From positions 1,614,001-1,678,000 of the forward strand of contig NC_045141.1 of NCBI RefSeq assembly GCF_008831285.2: a stretch of 64,000 bases of DNA, given 5' to 3'. The notes beneath the pieces are model-generated. The model made no database searches. It was not told the origin of the DNA and saw only the letters and a program-made list of their open reading frames with translations. Below, piece by piece: positions 11,666 to 22,761 of the stretch. The position numbers and the translations under genes were made by a program. Position 1 is the first letter of the stretch. Each line of letters begins with the position of its first letter. The DNA comes from Nymphaea colorata (Eukaryota; Streptophyta; Magnoliopsida; Nymphaeales; Nymphaeaceae).

Positions 11666-12513
11666 TTATGTCAGATGAGTGTGGGGTGTGGGTGCCGGTG
11701 CGGGTGCGGATGCGGCTATGTCACATAGGTACGGGTACGGGTGCCGGTGCGGGTACGAGTATTGACCATTTTCAAAAAACTTGGGTACAGAGGTACGGCC
11801 ATACATATATATATATATATATAACAATAAGAAATACTTAGAAAATATGTATCAAAATAAAGAATATACATCAACATAAACAAATAAATAACATAGAAAA
11901 TATATATCAACGGCTCTTGCAGCAGTGTGTTTAAAAGACTTATAAAAAACTTTGAACATATGGACAACCAAGTAGCCCCCTAGTCAAATATGAACATCAA
12001 TCGAATTTTCACATCCAAAGAATAGAATAAAAGTAAGGTGGAAAAAGTTAAATCAAAGTAAAATTAAACAGTTTGGATCTATAGGTACCCAAGTGTCAAA
12101 GTACCCATTTTGGGTATGGGGACGGTGACACGGGTACGTGGACCTTACTGAAGTACCCATGTGTCTTAGGGATGCAGGTGCTGGTGTGACGTATCCCAAA
12201 AAATTTGGGTGCGAGGGTACGGCGATGGTGTATATATATATAGTATATTTATTATATATATATAAACGTCTGTATTCATAATATATATACTTTTAGCTTG
12301 TTTCTTAGCTTAATGTATCCTTTCTTTTTACTTTTATAGTTTTATTACTATACGTAAAGAAAGAAAGGGACAAGGAGAAGAAAAAAAAGAATGGAAAATA
12401 TTTTAAACTTGCATAAGAAAGGACACGGTTGGGGTCCGTGTCGGAGCTGCACTAGCACCAGCGTCGTGTTGACACGGGTGTGGCCTCTTTTTTGAAGAGT
12501 CCATGTGGCACAG
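11666..12513. mobile_element. Outer short DNA element (hAT-like) with a nested MITE
   Basis: An 8-bp direct repeat GTTATCAG (11658-11665 and 12514-12521) flanks 848 bp. The ends are rich in GGTGCGGGT/GTACGG-type subterminal motifs and show weak inverted similarity (TGTCAGATGAGT against TGCCACATGGAC). A second element sits inside at 11716-12169. There is no coding capacity. The 8-bp duplication fits hAT, but the weak terminal repeats leave the boundaries uncertain. Confidence 0.5.
11716..12169. mobile_element. hAT-type MITE, copy 1 (454 bp)
   Basis: Left end CTATGTCACATAGGTACGGG; right end reads CTAAGACACATGGGTAC on the opposite strand. It is flanked by GGATGCGG (11708-11715) and GGATGCAG (12170-12177), an 8-bp duplication with one change. 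The interior is AT-rich and noncoding and is homologous, in inverted orientation, to the element at 32093-32551. Its ends match the start of the transposase-bearing element at 61542. Confidence 0.85.
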
Positions 12514-12521
12514 GTTATCAG

Positions 12522-14277
12522 CAGTTGATCTGAAGGAGGATCCCATTTCTTGAATCTTTTCTACTTTTGAAGTGACTGAAGGCTGTCAGAAATTCCAGAT
12601 CCTAGACTGAGGAATCCATCCCTCACGTAATCATGTTCAAGAAACACGATTCAACATAATGAACTTGGAATCTGGGGCTTCCTATGAATTATCTCAAAAG
12701 GGTCTCACTAGTTCCTTAGTTATCCTAGTGGTTAATTAGGTATTTTGTACACATTTTACCTTTTAACTGTCAGCCACTCACATTGCCTTCATGGAGCTGA
12801 GAAATGAAAACGGAATGGTACCTCCTGACCAAGATTCAATTTTGCATGCAAAAGGTTAAGCCATGAAAAAAATCTGAGCCTCAATACTGTGGTGTCAGAT
12901 TCTTCTCAGTGCTCACAATTATCATTCCATGTTTGCTTCATCTGCATCTGGGAAAAGCTGGCATTCCTGCTGGATCACCATTTTCCTGTTATTGCAGCAT
13001 CAAACAGGGCTGTGGAAACATAGGTACTTAGTCACACAAGGCAAACTTAACTTTGAATAGCGTATGCATCACACATACACACAAATACACACACACAGAC
13101 ACACAGTGACATAGAAAAAGAGGGAGAGAGATGAGTAGGTGCAAGACCTATTAAAGAGTGATCTCAGCCATTGAATATGGCATTGGGTCATTTAGTATTG
13201 TTTCACTTTTTCTCCCCAATTGTCAATGTGGATACTTTTAATGACTAAGATAATTCTTGATGTGCCGCAGGTCTACTCACATCTCTCTCTCTCTCTCTCT
13301 ATTATGTCATGTATACATAATATGGAGGCAACTAATGGTATAGTACTGCAAGAGGACTACTGCACATGGCTTGTTTATTATAGCAAACCACAAGATTGAG
13401 TCTGCAGGAAATGTCTCTTGTTTGAGCTTGTTCAGATGCAGATCGGACTATAAATCCCATGACTGGTCAATTAGTTATTTGGTAATCTCTTGGTATTTTG
13501 GTCCAGTAGTAACCAGAAAAAAATTGCAAGATCGAAAACCAAGACTGAATATAGAGTGGTGGTAATGATTGCAATGGGAGTCTTGTGGATTTACTATATA
13601 CTTTTAACCTGCTTTGGCATATTGAGGAACACTAGTTTTTCATCATTACAGAAGTTCATATTGTTATGAATCTAGTCCAACATTCATAGACGAAGCGTAT
13701 GGAACTGAATAAGTGATTAGACCCTAGGAGTTTGAAAAGAAGGATATTTGATTTAAGGGAGAAACAAGTCACTTGTCTTTTCACCAAGCCCATCATATGT
13801 GCAATAGTGACTTCTTAAAATTATGTTATACATAGTAAGGACAACGCTACGTTCAGTTTGTGGCGGTTTTAAAAAGACATGTTTCAAATGGTAACTTACA
13901 TAAGCAGGACCTGTCAATTATGTCTTTTCATTAGGTTTAATATACCAGCTAGTTAGGCATATTAATATGCACCCTCAGATTTTTGTTTATATATAACTAT
14001 ATGCAGAAGATGGATGATTAAGATTTCCCATCTACTGCTTCCTATTTTTCAATCTTTCTTCCTCTTCAGAAAAGCTGCAAGCATGCATCTCTAATCCTGA
14101 CTTGTCAAATTTTTTTGGTTCCCAATGATGGTCCCGGATGGCTGTTCAATGCAGTGAAGGCATACCTATTTGTGTTGAAACGTTGTTCTGTGGTTGAGTA
14201 GTTGATATTTATGACCCTGCAGTAAAATTAAGTTAGAGAAAAAAATTTTGAACTATCTGTGCAGGATTAGACATTTT
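12522..14277 (+). other. Intron 4 sequence between the MITE nest and the copia nest
   Basis: AT-rich intronic DNA with a CA-rich microsatellite near 13075-13106 and a CT repeat at 13280-13300. I see no gene, exon or element with ends. Confidence 0.6.
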
Positions 14278-14282
14278 GATAC

Positions 14283-14421
14283 TGTTGAATAGTATCTACA
14301 TTAGGTGGTTCTTTGAAATATTAAATAGTTAAGAGCAGCTTTTGATTACTATCTGTTTTATTTTTGGACCTATTGTGTAATTGTTCAGTTTCACCCTATT
14401 TCTCTTTTAATAAGAGATTAG
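14283..14421 (+). repeat. Copia-2 left LTR, first part
   Basis: TGTTGAATAGTATCTAC... to ...AGAGATTAG, interrupted by copia-1. It continues at 19668. The matching stretch of the right LTR starts at 30494, and the right LTR lacks about 20 bp present here. Confidence 0.9.
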
Positions 14422-14586
14422 TGATAAGATTAGAAAGAATAATATTTGATTAACCTCGAAATCTGCCCTAACTCCTCTTTATATAGACTAGAGGAGAGAG
14501 AGAAGTTACAAGAGAACCATCTAAAGGAAAAGTTATTACAAAAGTACCCTCTTAAACCTAAAACTGAATATAAACACATCTTAACA
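14422..14586 (-). repeat. Copia-1 3' LTR
   Basis: 165 bp, identical to 19503-19667. It contains a minus-strand TATATAAAG box at about 14477-14485. Confidence 0.95.
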
Positions 14587-14593
14587 CTCCCCC

Positions 14594-17500
14594 TCAAGTT
14601 GGAGCGTATATGTCAAATAGGCTCAACTTGGAACAGCAGCTTTGGAATGGTCCCCTTGCAAGAGCCTTAGTAAAGATATCAGCCGTTTGCCCTGTAGTTG
14701 AAATGTGTGAGGTACTTACAAACCCCTTTTGAATCATGTCTCTGGTATAGTGACAATCTACTTCAACATGCTTGGTTCTTTCATGAAAAGTCGGATTATT
14801 AGCAATAAACAGTGCAGCTTTGTTATCACATAACAGTTGCATAGGAAGAGGCACTTCGACAGTAAGATCCAACATCAGGGATCTAACCCACATAACTTCA
14901 GCAGTACCCTGAGCCATAGCTCTATACTCAGATTCTGCACTTGATTTGGCAACCACAGTTTGCTTCTTACTCTTCCATGTAACCAAGTTGGATCCAATAA
15001 ACACACAAAATCCAGTAGTGGATTTTCTGCCCGAGGGGCATCCTGCATAGTCGGCATCAACATACACAGATATAGTGAGTGAGGTACCATTCTGAAAGAA
15101 GAGTCCCGTTCCTGGTGAATTCTTTAGATACCTAAGAATCATCATAGCAGCATCCCAATGAACTTTCTTGGGCTTATCCATAAATTGACTCACTCTGCTA
15201 ACAGCATAGGCAATGTCAGGTCGAGTAACAGTGATGTATAGGAGCTTCCCAACAATCCCTCTATACTGTCTCGCATCAACATCTTCAGTATCATCATCAT
15301 ACAAGCGGGTATTGATATCCATAGGCGTGGATGCAGGTCGACACCCCAGCATCCCTGTCTCTTGCAAAACATCAGTAACGTATTTCCTCTGGCACATGAT
15401 AAGGCCCTTTTGATTTCTGGCAAACTCAATACCGAGGAAATAACGTAGTTCACCAAGGTCCTTGGTGACAAAGTGTTGTCCAAGGACATCCTTGATGTTG
15501 GAAATCCCCTGATCATCATCCCCTGTAACAATGATATCATCAACATAGACAAGAACTATCACCGTACCTGTAGAAGTCTTCTTGACAAAGAGGGAATGGT
15601 CGGCCGAAGAGCGTCTGAAGCCCTCATTCTCAATATTCTCTGATAATTTCTGAAACCAAGCTCGAGGACTCTGTTTCAGACCATAAATCGCCTTTCGCAA
15701 TCTGCACACTTTCTGACACTCCCCCTCAGCAGCAAACCCTGGTGGTTGCTGCATATACACTTCTTCATGTAAGTCACCATAGAGAAAGACATTTTTGACA
15801 TCAAGCTGTGATAGGGACCAATTCTTGCTGACAGCCACAGCAAGGAGAATCCGTAAAGAAGCATGTCGTGCCACAGGAGAGAAGGTATCATAATAATCAA
15901 CCCCATAAGTTTGGGTATAGCCTTTTGCAACCAGACGAGCCTTATATCTGTCAATGCTGCCATCCGCTCTGTATTTGATAGTAAGACCCATCTGCAACCA
16001 ACAATGGCGGCATCAGCTGAAGGAGTAACAAGTGTCCAGGTGCCTCTAGACTGAAGAGCATCCATCTCTTCTTGCATAGCTGCGGCCCATTTGGGATCAG
16101 AAAGAGCATCCATGGGATTCTGTGGAAGAGCAATAGCCGACAGCCCCTTGACAAACTGTCGGTACATAGGGGTGAGTCTATCCATGGATAAATGACCAGA
16201 GATAGGATGCAAAGTGCAACTGCGTTTGCCTTTCCTTTGAGCAATGGGCATATCAAGTTCATTAGGAGCATGAACATGCTCGTGACATTCTCCTATGTCA
16301 TCATTACATAAAAAATTGTCAGTTGAGTTTGTGTCAGGAATTACCTTGGGCGTGCTGGGTGAAGGCACAGGTGCACATTGAACAGGCGCAACAAGTTTAG
16401 TACGACGTTGGTAGACAGCCCCAAAACGTGGATCTACTGGTTTTGGACAACTCATGAGAGGTAGAGGAAAATGGACTTCATCATTCAATTCAGGCGCCCT
16501 TAATTGAGTTCCATTGGGGGAGAAGAAAGAGGTTGATTCAAAAAATGTAACATCAGCACTCACATAATACCGACGAGTAGAAGGATCATAACACCGATAT
16601 CCCTTTTGAGTGCGGGAATAACCAACAAAGATCGTTTTGATGGCCCGAGGAGACAGCTTATCTCGCCCAGGACCAAGCAACTGAACAAAGGCAACACATC
16701 CAAAAACACGAGGTGGAACAGAAAACAAGTCTCTGTCAGGAAAGAGGACAGAGATAGGAATAAGGTCTCCCAACACAGATGACGGCATACGATTAATAAG
16801 GTAGCATGCTGTGAGAACAGCATCTCCCCAGTAAGAATGGGGAACATGGCTATGAATGATAATGGTTCTGGCAACATCAAGAATATGACGGTGTTTCCGT
16901 TCAGCAACCCCATTTTGTTGGGAGGTATAGGCACAAGAGGTTTGGTGGATGATACCCTTATCCCTGAAAAATTGTTCTAAAGAGGAAGCACAGAACTCAA
17001 GAGCATTGTCAGAGCGCACAATTTTGACACAAGTATCAAACTGAGTCAGAATTTCATTGATAAAATTTTTGATTACATGACCCACTTCAGATTTATGCTT
17101 CATAAGAAAAACCCAACTAACACGACTATGGTCATCGACAACAACAAGATAATATCGATGACCTTGAAGATCAGGTGTACGACTCGGACCCCAAACATCA
17201 AAATGAAGTAACTCAAACACAGAATGGCTACTTCTACTGGGCCGCGGAGGAACGGATGACCGATGGTGTTTGCCCAACTGACAAGACTCGCATTGAAAAG
17301 AGGACTTAGGAGACAGCTGAGGAAGAACATGCAGCAGTTTCTGAAACGGTAGATGTCCAAAACGTAAATGCCAAGTATAAGCCGAGGATGAGGACGACCC
17401 TGCAGAGGTAGACCCAGCAAAGGGAAAGGGATGCACTAGCCTGTAAAGACCTCCCTGTTCACGGCCACTGCCAATCACCCTGCCCGTCAGTATATCCTGA

Positions 17501-18816
17501 AACACAAGGGAAGAGGAGTCAAATATCGCACGACAGTTTAAATCTCTGGTGATCTGACTGATAGACAGTAGGCTATGTGGGAATTCTGGTGCATGAAGAA
17601 CATGTTGCAACGGCAATGATGAAGTAAGTTGGACCTCTCCATGTCCAACAACTGGAGAATATTTGCCATCTGCTAGAATAACCGAGCGACCAGGTGGAGT
17701 AGGGACATAAGAAGTAAACTGGGCCTTGTCTCCACAGAGATGGGTCGATGCACCCGAATCAATGAGCCAATCTGTAGTGTCAGTAGCAGGAGTATAGTCA
17801 GAATACATACCAGATGAAGACGCACTGGCAGCAGTAGTGATAGTAGAGGTGGTCGGATCAGGAGCTTGTTGAGTTCTATCACCAATCAAGTTTCTCAACT
17901 GAGAGATAATATCATCTGCACGTAACTCACTGGAGGAAACAGTATGCTGAGGCTTAGGCTGCTCTGGAGAATCAGTAAATACAGTCTGATTTGCAACAGC
18001 TGGACGACCATGTTTCTGCCAACACTTATCCACAGTGTGACCAATGCGATGACAAAACTGACATACTGGGCGCGAAGTGGTATTGCCACGACCACGGTAT
18101 CCTCGTCCTCTGGCAAAGAGGGACCCACCTCTGCCACGAGTAGCAAGCATAGCAGAAGTGGTATCAAGAACAGTCGACGCAGGGATTGGAATTCTGCTTA
18201 GCCTACTATAAGCCTCATCAATAGGAGGAATCGAGGGACTAGTGAGCATCTGATTCTTTGCTGATTCATAAACAGAGTCTAATCCAAAGAGAAATACCCC
18301 TACCATAAGCATATCTCTATATGCCTTTTGTTGTTCACACTTACATGCAGGAAAGTAGCTATTTAGTCTCTCAAACATGGACTTGAGACTAGAATAATAA
18401 GTATGAAGAGGTCGACCATCTTGTCGCATCTGATGAATATCATGATGAAGCTGCATAATTCTTGTTTCATTCCTTGCTTGTGAATAGGTGGCTGCAAGGG
18501 AATCCCACATATCCTTTGCACTTTCCTTATGCAAGACTTCATTTGCAATGTCTTGAGAAAGAGTACCAACAATCCATACCATAACCAACGAATTATCTTT
18601 AAACCAAGTAGTATATTTTCCTACCTTCTGTACGGGCTCGGGCTCCAATATGAGATGTTCCTTCTCATGAGCGATCAAGGTTCTTTTTACTTGCATGGCC
18701 CACATCTCGTAATTTCCCCCATCCATTTTGGTGATAATGCTAGAAAATGGGGAACTCTTCATCTCTCCCGACGATGCAAAGGAAGAGGTATTAGCTCCAC
18801 TGCTAATTTCAGACAT
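14594..18816 (-). pseudogene. Copia-1 Gag-Pol polyprotein, one frameshift
   Basis: One long minus-strand frame starts MSEISSGANTSSF at 18816. In order it carries: Gag with GGNYEMWAMQV near residue 33; a CCHC knuckle CQFCHRIGHTVDKC near 250; protease WLIDSGASTHLC near 350; the integrase zinc segment (HLRFGHLPF...CESCQLGKH); the integrase core (FDVWGP, RSDNALEF, QQNGVAERKH); then DAAIVGCRWV at the start of RT. Near 15985 the frame shifts by one base. The second frame (to 14594) carries RT with YVDDIIVTGDD and RNase H with CDNKAALF and TKHVEVDCHYTRD. Ty1/copia order PR-IN-RT-RH is complete. The single break makes this copy defective as read, unless it is a sequencing error. Confidence 0.95.
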
Positions 18817-18829
18817 CTTTCAACACAAA

Positions 18830-19490
18830 GGAGGACACCGAGCCACGGAATAAGAAGTGCAGGCAACAAGGAATATAATCACATATGTAAAGACAGCATG
18901 CTGATCATCGAGCAATAGCAGTCAAACGCACGAAGTAATCCATAAGTCTGATCGGCTGGAACGAAACTGACAACGCTGATCAGACACAAGCCGACGAAGA
19001 AGAATGAAGAGAGATACCAGAGACGACAGCGAAGCAGCGGTGGCAGGCAGCGGCGGAGCAGCGACGGTGCAGGGCAGCAGCGAAGCAGCGGCGGTGCAGA
19101 GATGCTGCGAGAGCAGGCAGAAACTAGGAGCGAAGATGGGCGGAGATGGCAGCGATGGGCGGAGATGCTGCAAGACGCGAGCAGGCGGCGGCGGGCGATG
19201 ACGGTCGTGGTCAGGCGGCGACGGACGGAGAGGGCAACGATGCAAGCGGCGGCGACGGGGGGAGTGGAGACAGCAGAGGCGATGCAGCGTGCAGCGGCGA
19301 AGATGACAGCAATGGCTGGCGGAGGCGTCGGGTGGAGAGATCAGGACAGCGACTGTGACTGGCGGAGGTCAGGACAGCGACTGGCGGAGGCGTCGGGTGG
19401 ACACGAGCGGGCAGAGGAAGCGCAGCGATGGGCGCGGTCAGGCGGCGGGTTGCGCCGCTCAATCGGCGCGTCGAGGAGGAGACGGCTGCT
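18830..19490 (-). other. GC-rich leader of copia-1
   Basis: The stretch between the 5' LTR and gag is strikingly GC-rich (GCAGCGGCGG, GGCGGCGACGG runs) in an AT-rich region. Open frames on both strands here are Arg/Ala/Pro-rich low-complexity and are not genes. The leader of copia-4 (37690-38110) is similarly GC-rich. Confidence 0.7.
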
Positions 19491-19502
19491 GCTCTGATAC
19501 CA

Positions 19503-19667
19503 TGATAAGATTAGAAAGAATAATATTTGATTAACCTCGAAATCTGCCCTAACTCCTCTTTATATAGACTAGAGGAGAGAGAGAAGTTACAAGAGAACCA
19601 TCTAAAGGAAAAGTTATTACAAAAGTACCCTCTTAAACCTAAAACTGAATATAAACACATCTTAACA
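19503..19667 (-). repeat. Copia-1 5' LTR
   Basis: Identical to 14422-14586. On the minus strand it starts TGTTAAGATGTG and ends CTAATCTTATCA, with a TATATAAAG box at about 19558-19566. Confidence 0.95.
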
Positions 19668-19737
19668 ATTAGGGCAGATTAATGTTACTTTTTTTCACTG
19701 CTCTTTCTCTCTCTTTATATCTGCGACCAGTGTAACA
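19668..19737 (+). repeat. Copia-2 left LTR, second part
   Basis: Starts with the duplicated ATTAG and continues GGCAGATTAATGTTAC... to GTGTAACA. It matches 30610-30676 of the right LTR, except for a few bases. Confidence 0.9.
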
Positions 19738-19889
19738 TGGTATTAGAGCTTCCTAACCCTAAGTGAGCTTGACTCTATAGGTTGGTTGCTCTCTCTTCTT
19801 CTTCTTCTTCTCCCAACCTCGTTGGCACTGTTTTGTTGGTAGTTAAAGTTCACTGTGGCATGGATCAGGGATCCGATCATGACTTAATC

Positions 19890-20335
19890 TCATGCATCCC
19901 GATTATTCAATCATTTGATAACCAGAGTCATTCTTTGATAAATGATCACTATGAGTCAGACTCAATAGAATTTGATCAATCTTTTTTTCTGTCGTTAAGG
20001 TGGAGAACTGAACTAAGAATTCTCTTTCTACATCATCAATCCAATCACTGTTCGCGACCCAGGATTCTATTTGATCATCAATCCAATCACTGTTCACATT
20101 TTTTCTTATCAATGAATAGATCTCTTTACCTGTACGACTTAGATGTCTCGTATTTCTGGAAAAAGTGATTGAATTGATGGGATTTGGTATGATACTTATG
20201 AGATAGTTGATATCAATGAGATTGATATTCAAAACTTTCTTCTTATAACGTATTGATTTGACCCCATAAGTGGGACCACCACTCAATAGCATGTTACCAC
20301 CAGAAGCAAAACGATCAGTTCCGTTGATCATATGA
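19890..20335 (-). pseudogene. ycf2: Plastid ycf2 fragment (NUPT) in the copia-2 leader
   Basis: The minus strand reads an internal piece of the plastid protein Ycf2: [20 protein letters not shown], then [19 protein letters not shown], then [71 protein letters not shown]. The length is about 140 codons with a few substitutions and small indels. Ycf2 is a plastid-encoded protein of over 2,000 residues linked to the inner-envelope import motor. Here it is a nuclear fragment without function, lying between the copia-2 primer site and gag. The exact junctions are not clear. It is among the most confident identifications in the window. Confidence 0.9.
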
Positions 20336-20852
20336 TGAAGTTGAAATAGTTTTCCCTTCGTCGTTGATGATGGTGGAGTGGTTCAAATCTAAAGAGTGGC
20401 TGCAGTTGAGTTTGGCATGAAGGGAGGATGGTGACCTCCTATTCCTGTTGGTGAAGTCAATCAGCCTCGTGAATGGTGGCTGACATCTTCCTATTGTTGT
20501 CAGTGAAGTCGATCAGATCTGAAGTTGAATTGATGCTGCGTCAAGCAGGATAATTGGGGAATTTTCATGATGCGCTGAAGTTGGGCAGGCTAATTCTGTT
20601 TTTGCGTTGAAGTTGGGCAGACTTTCTCTGCGCATGTAACCTACATACATGTCCATCTTGAGTGTCGTTGATATTGGAAAATAAGTGGGTTGCTGTCTTC
20701 TTGTTCTGAACTTAGTTTTATATGCTGAATCAAATAATTAGAAGTGATTATGTACTAAGTTGCTTGATTGTGGGGATTGTGGTGTTGTTAGTCTGCTGCA
20801 ATTTTTTTTTCATCGATTTGTGCAGCTTTGAATTATTGGACATCAGCTCAAT
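20336..20852 (+). other. Copia-2 leader, remainder
   Basis: Untranslated leader between the ycf2 piece and the gag ATG at 20853. It is rich in short related phrases such as GTGAAGTCGATCAG and GAAGTTGGGCAG, which recur two to three times. No gene seen. Confidence 0.5.
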
Positions 20853-21790
20853 ATGGCTGATGATACCAAGAACGAGATCCATAATGAGTATAAAGTTGTT
20901 GGTAATCCATTTTGTTATGGTTCTACTGTGAAATTAGATGGACACAACTACGAAATTTGGTCTCACATGTTTATGATGTCAGTTGTAGGGCATCGAAAAG
21001 ACCACATCCTTGAAGAGGATGAACCAGTTGTTGAAACAGTGAAGTATGCCTCCTGAAAAGAAGACAATAGCATTGTTATGTCGTGGATTATGAATTGTGT
21101 GCAATCTGATATTTCCCCTACTCTTGTTTACTATACGACTGTGAAACACATGTGGACATTCTTGAGACAGACTTATTCCCATGACAAGAATGTTTCTAAA
21201 ATCTTACAAGTTGAGGAAGAACTTCTCAAACTGCAACAGGGTCTGGAATTGTCCCAATACTTTGGTCTAGTTAAAGCAGCATATGAACGACTGAAGGCGA
21301 CTGAAGGCTCTTCGACCTCCTTGTCAGGCATGCTACATGACACATTTCGAGCAGACAATGGTGGCAAAGTTCTTGGCTGGTTTGTCACCTAAGTTTGAGG
21401 TAGCTAAAGTACAAATGCTTACTGGAGCCGAGATTCCAAATCTTGCTAAGGCATATCATAGACTCAATCGACTCGCTGTCTCTCTTTCTCAGCCTCTGAG
21501 TGAGGCTCCTGCAGCAGCCCTAGCTCTGTCTGGAGGACGTGGACGCCTAGGGGAAGAGGATCAAGCGTGGTGCAAGGGGTAGAGGGCGACTTCATTGTAC
21601 TTATTGTGGAAAGTTGGGACATTTAGAAGATAGATGTTGGGACAAACATAGCCATCCTGTCTCCACAACTCAGGGTAGAGGATCTGGTCCTTCAGGTGAC
21701 AGAGGGACCTTTACTGCTCATACTCCAGTAGGATCTGCTCGACCGGTCACACCCCTAGGGGAGATTCCTTCCATAGTGACTCATGATAGC
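20853..21790 (+). pseudogene. Copia-2 Gag, broken
   Basis: Starts MADDTKNEIHNEYKVVGNPF. LDGHNYEIWSHMF matches the gag N-terminus of copia elements. A stop lies at 21054-21056. Later frames give VKHMWTFLRQTYSHDKN and LLKLQQG. The zinc knuckle CTYCGKLGHLEDRC is near 21597-21638. The frame is cut at 21790 by the hAT-like element and resumes at 25568. Confidence 0.85.
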
Positions 21791-22291
21791 TAGGGCTGAA
21801 CACGAGCCGAGTCGAGTCCGAGCTCGGTCAGCTCGAACTCGGCTCGACTAAGTAAGAAACGAGCTCGACTCGGCTCGAGCTCGAATATAGCTCAACTATC
21901 TTGGCTCGAACTCGACTCGATAGTCATTTGTCGAGCTCGAGCTCGACTCGATTAAGCTCGATAAGCTCATTTAACTACTCGTCCTTACTTGTTGAGCTCA
22001 AGCTCGATTAAGGCTCGATAACTCGTTTGGTACTCATCCTTATCGAGCTCGATTAAGGCTCGATTAACTCGTTACCAAGGAAATCAAATGTCCCATAATG
22101 TTTATCCTCATAATTATTTTTTTCCTATGATTTCCTGAAAAAACTTCAACTTAAAAAAATAATAATAATAAGAGGTCCTATTTGAGTTGACAAAATTAAA
22201 CATTATATGGGTTGGGAGTCAAGATCTTATGAACATTATATATTTTCCTTTTGGTGCTATGTTGTGAGAGTAGGAGCAACAGAAGAGATAC

Positions 22292-22761
22292 CTGTAACCA
22301 ACATAAGAATAAGTTCTGCACATCAATATCAAAGTCGTCTTTAGTGATTGGTGAAATAATGGAACTAACACTCTTAAGGGAAAGCTTTTCGACTCTACCA
22401 TGCAACCATTTACAGTTTATAAGTTTACAAATTACAAGAACTCCCCTGTCTGCATAATGCTGAGAGTCTGGAGAAAGATCCCATCTACAATCATCAAAGC
22501 CTTCATGGCAGAAATGGGGATTGACTTCATTTAACAGTTCATCATTTTGACCACAGCTTCTCAAAGCCTCCAATGCTTCCAAATACATGGGTCGACGAAG
22601 AACAAGTGAATTTTCTTTCATATACTGAAGAGTTTGAATCAAAACAAACATTTCCCTTGCTATTGAACACTTATGGACAATAATATTGCAAGTAACCTTG
22701 TCAGGATGTACCCCAACATCTTGCATTTTGCATAAGATGTCAAATGCCTCCTTGAATTTAC
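22292..22761 (-). pseudogene. Captured exon of a pentatricopeptide-repeat (PPR) gene
   Basis: The minus strand runs from a TATAG acceptor to an ACAG|GTATCTC donor with no stop for about 156 codons: GKFKEAFDILCKMQDVGVHP then DKVTCNIIVHKC (a PPR helix pair), then LVLRRPMYLEALEALRSCGQ and a non-PPR C-terminal section. PPR proteins bind organellar RNA. This is a lone exon without its gene's start or end. The preserved splice borders show it was copied from genomic DNA, not from mRNA. Transcription from a nearby promoter could in principle include it. Confidence 0.8.

Larger units (their letters stand above)
14422..19667 (-). mobile_element. Copia-1: young Ty1/copia element inside the copia-2 LTR
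   Basis: Two 165-bp LTRs (14422-14586 and 19503-19667) are identical base for base by my reading. They are flanked by ATTAG (14417-14421 and 19668-19672). On the minus strand, the 5' LTR is the right one, followed by a TGGTATCAGAGC primer site (19491-19502). A TTGAGGGGGAGTG polypurine tract lies next to the left LTR. The leader (about 18830-19490) is GC-rich with GGCGGC-type repeats. Gag-pol (14594-18816) has one frame break. The identical LTRs mean recent insertion. Confidence 0.95.

Noticed and set aside
11716-11967. Conserved-looking hydrophobic peptide found at two loci (also 32296-32577)
   Set aside because: The similarity exists because both are copies of one MITE; there is no independent evidence for a protein.
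19004-19497. Arg/Ala/Gly-rich open frames on both strands
   Set aside because: Low-complexity translation of the GC-rich copia-1 leader; no start context or homology.
19782-20168. Plus-strand open frame of 128 codons in the copia-2 leader
   Set aside because: It is the antisense of the ycf2 fragment, which explains the open frame.
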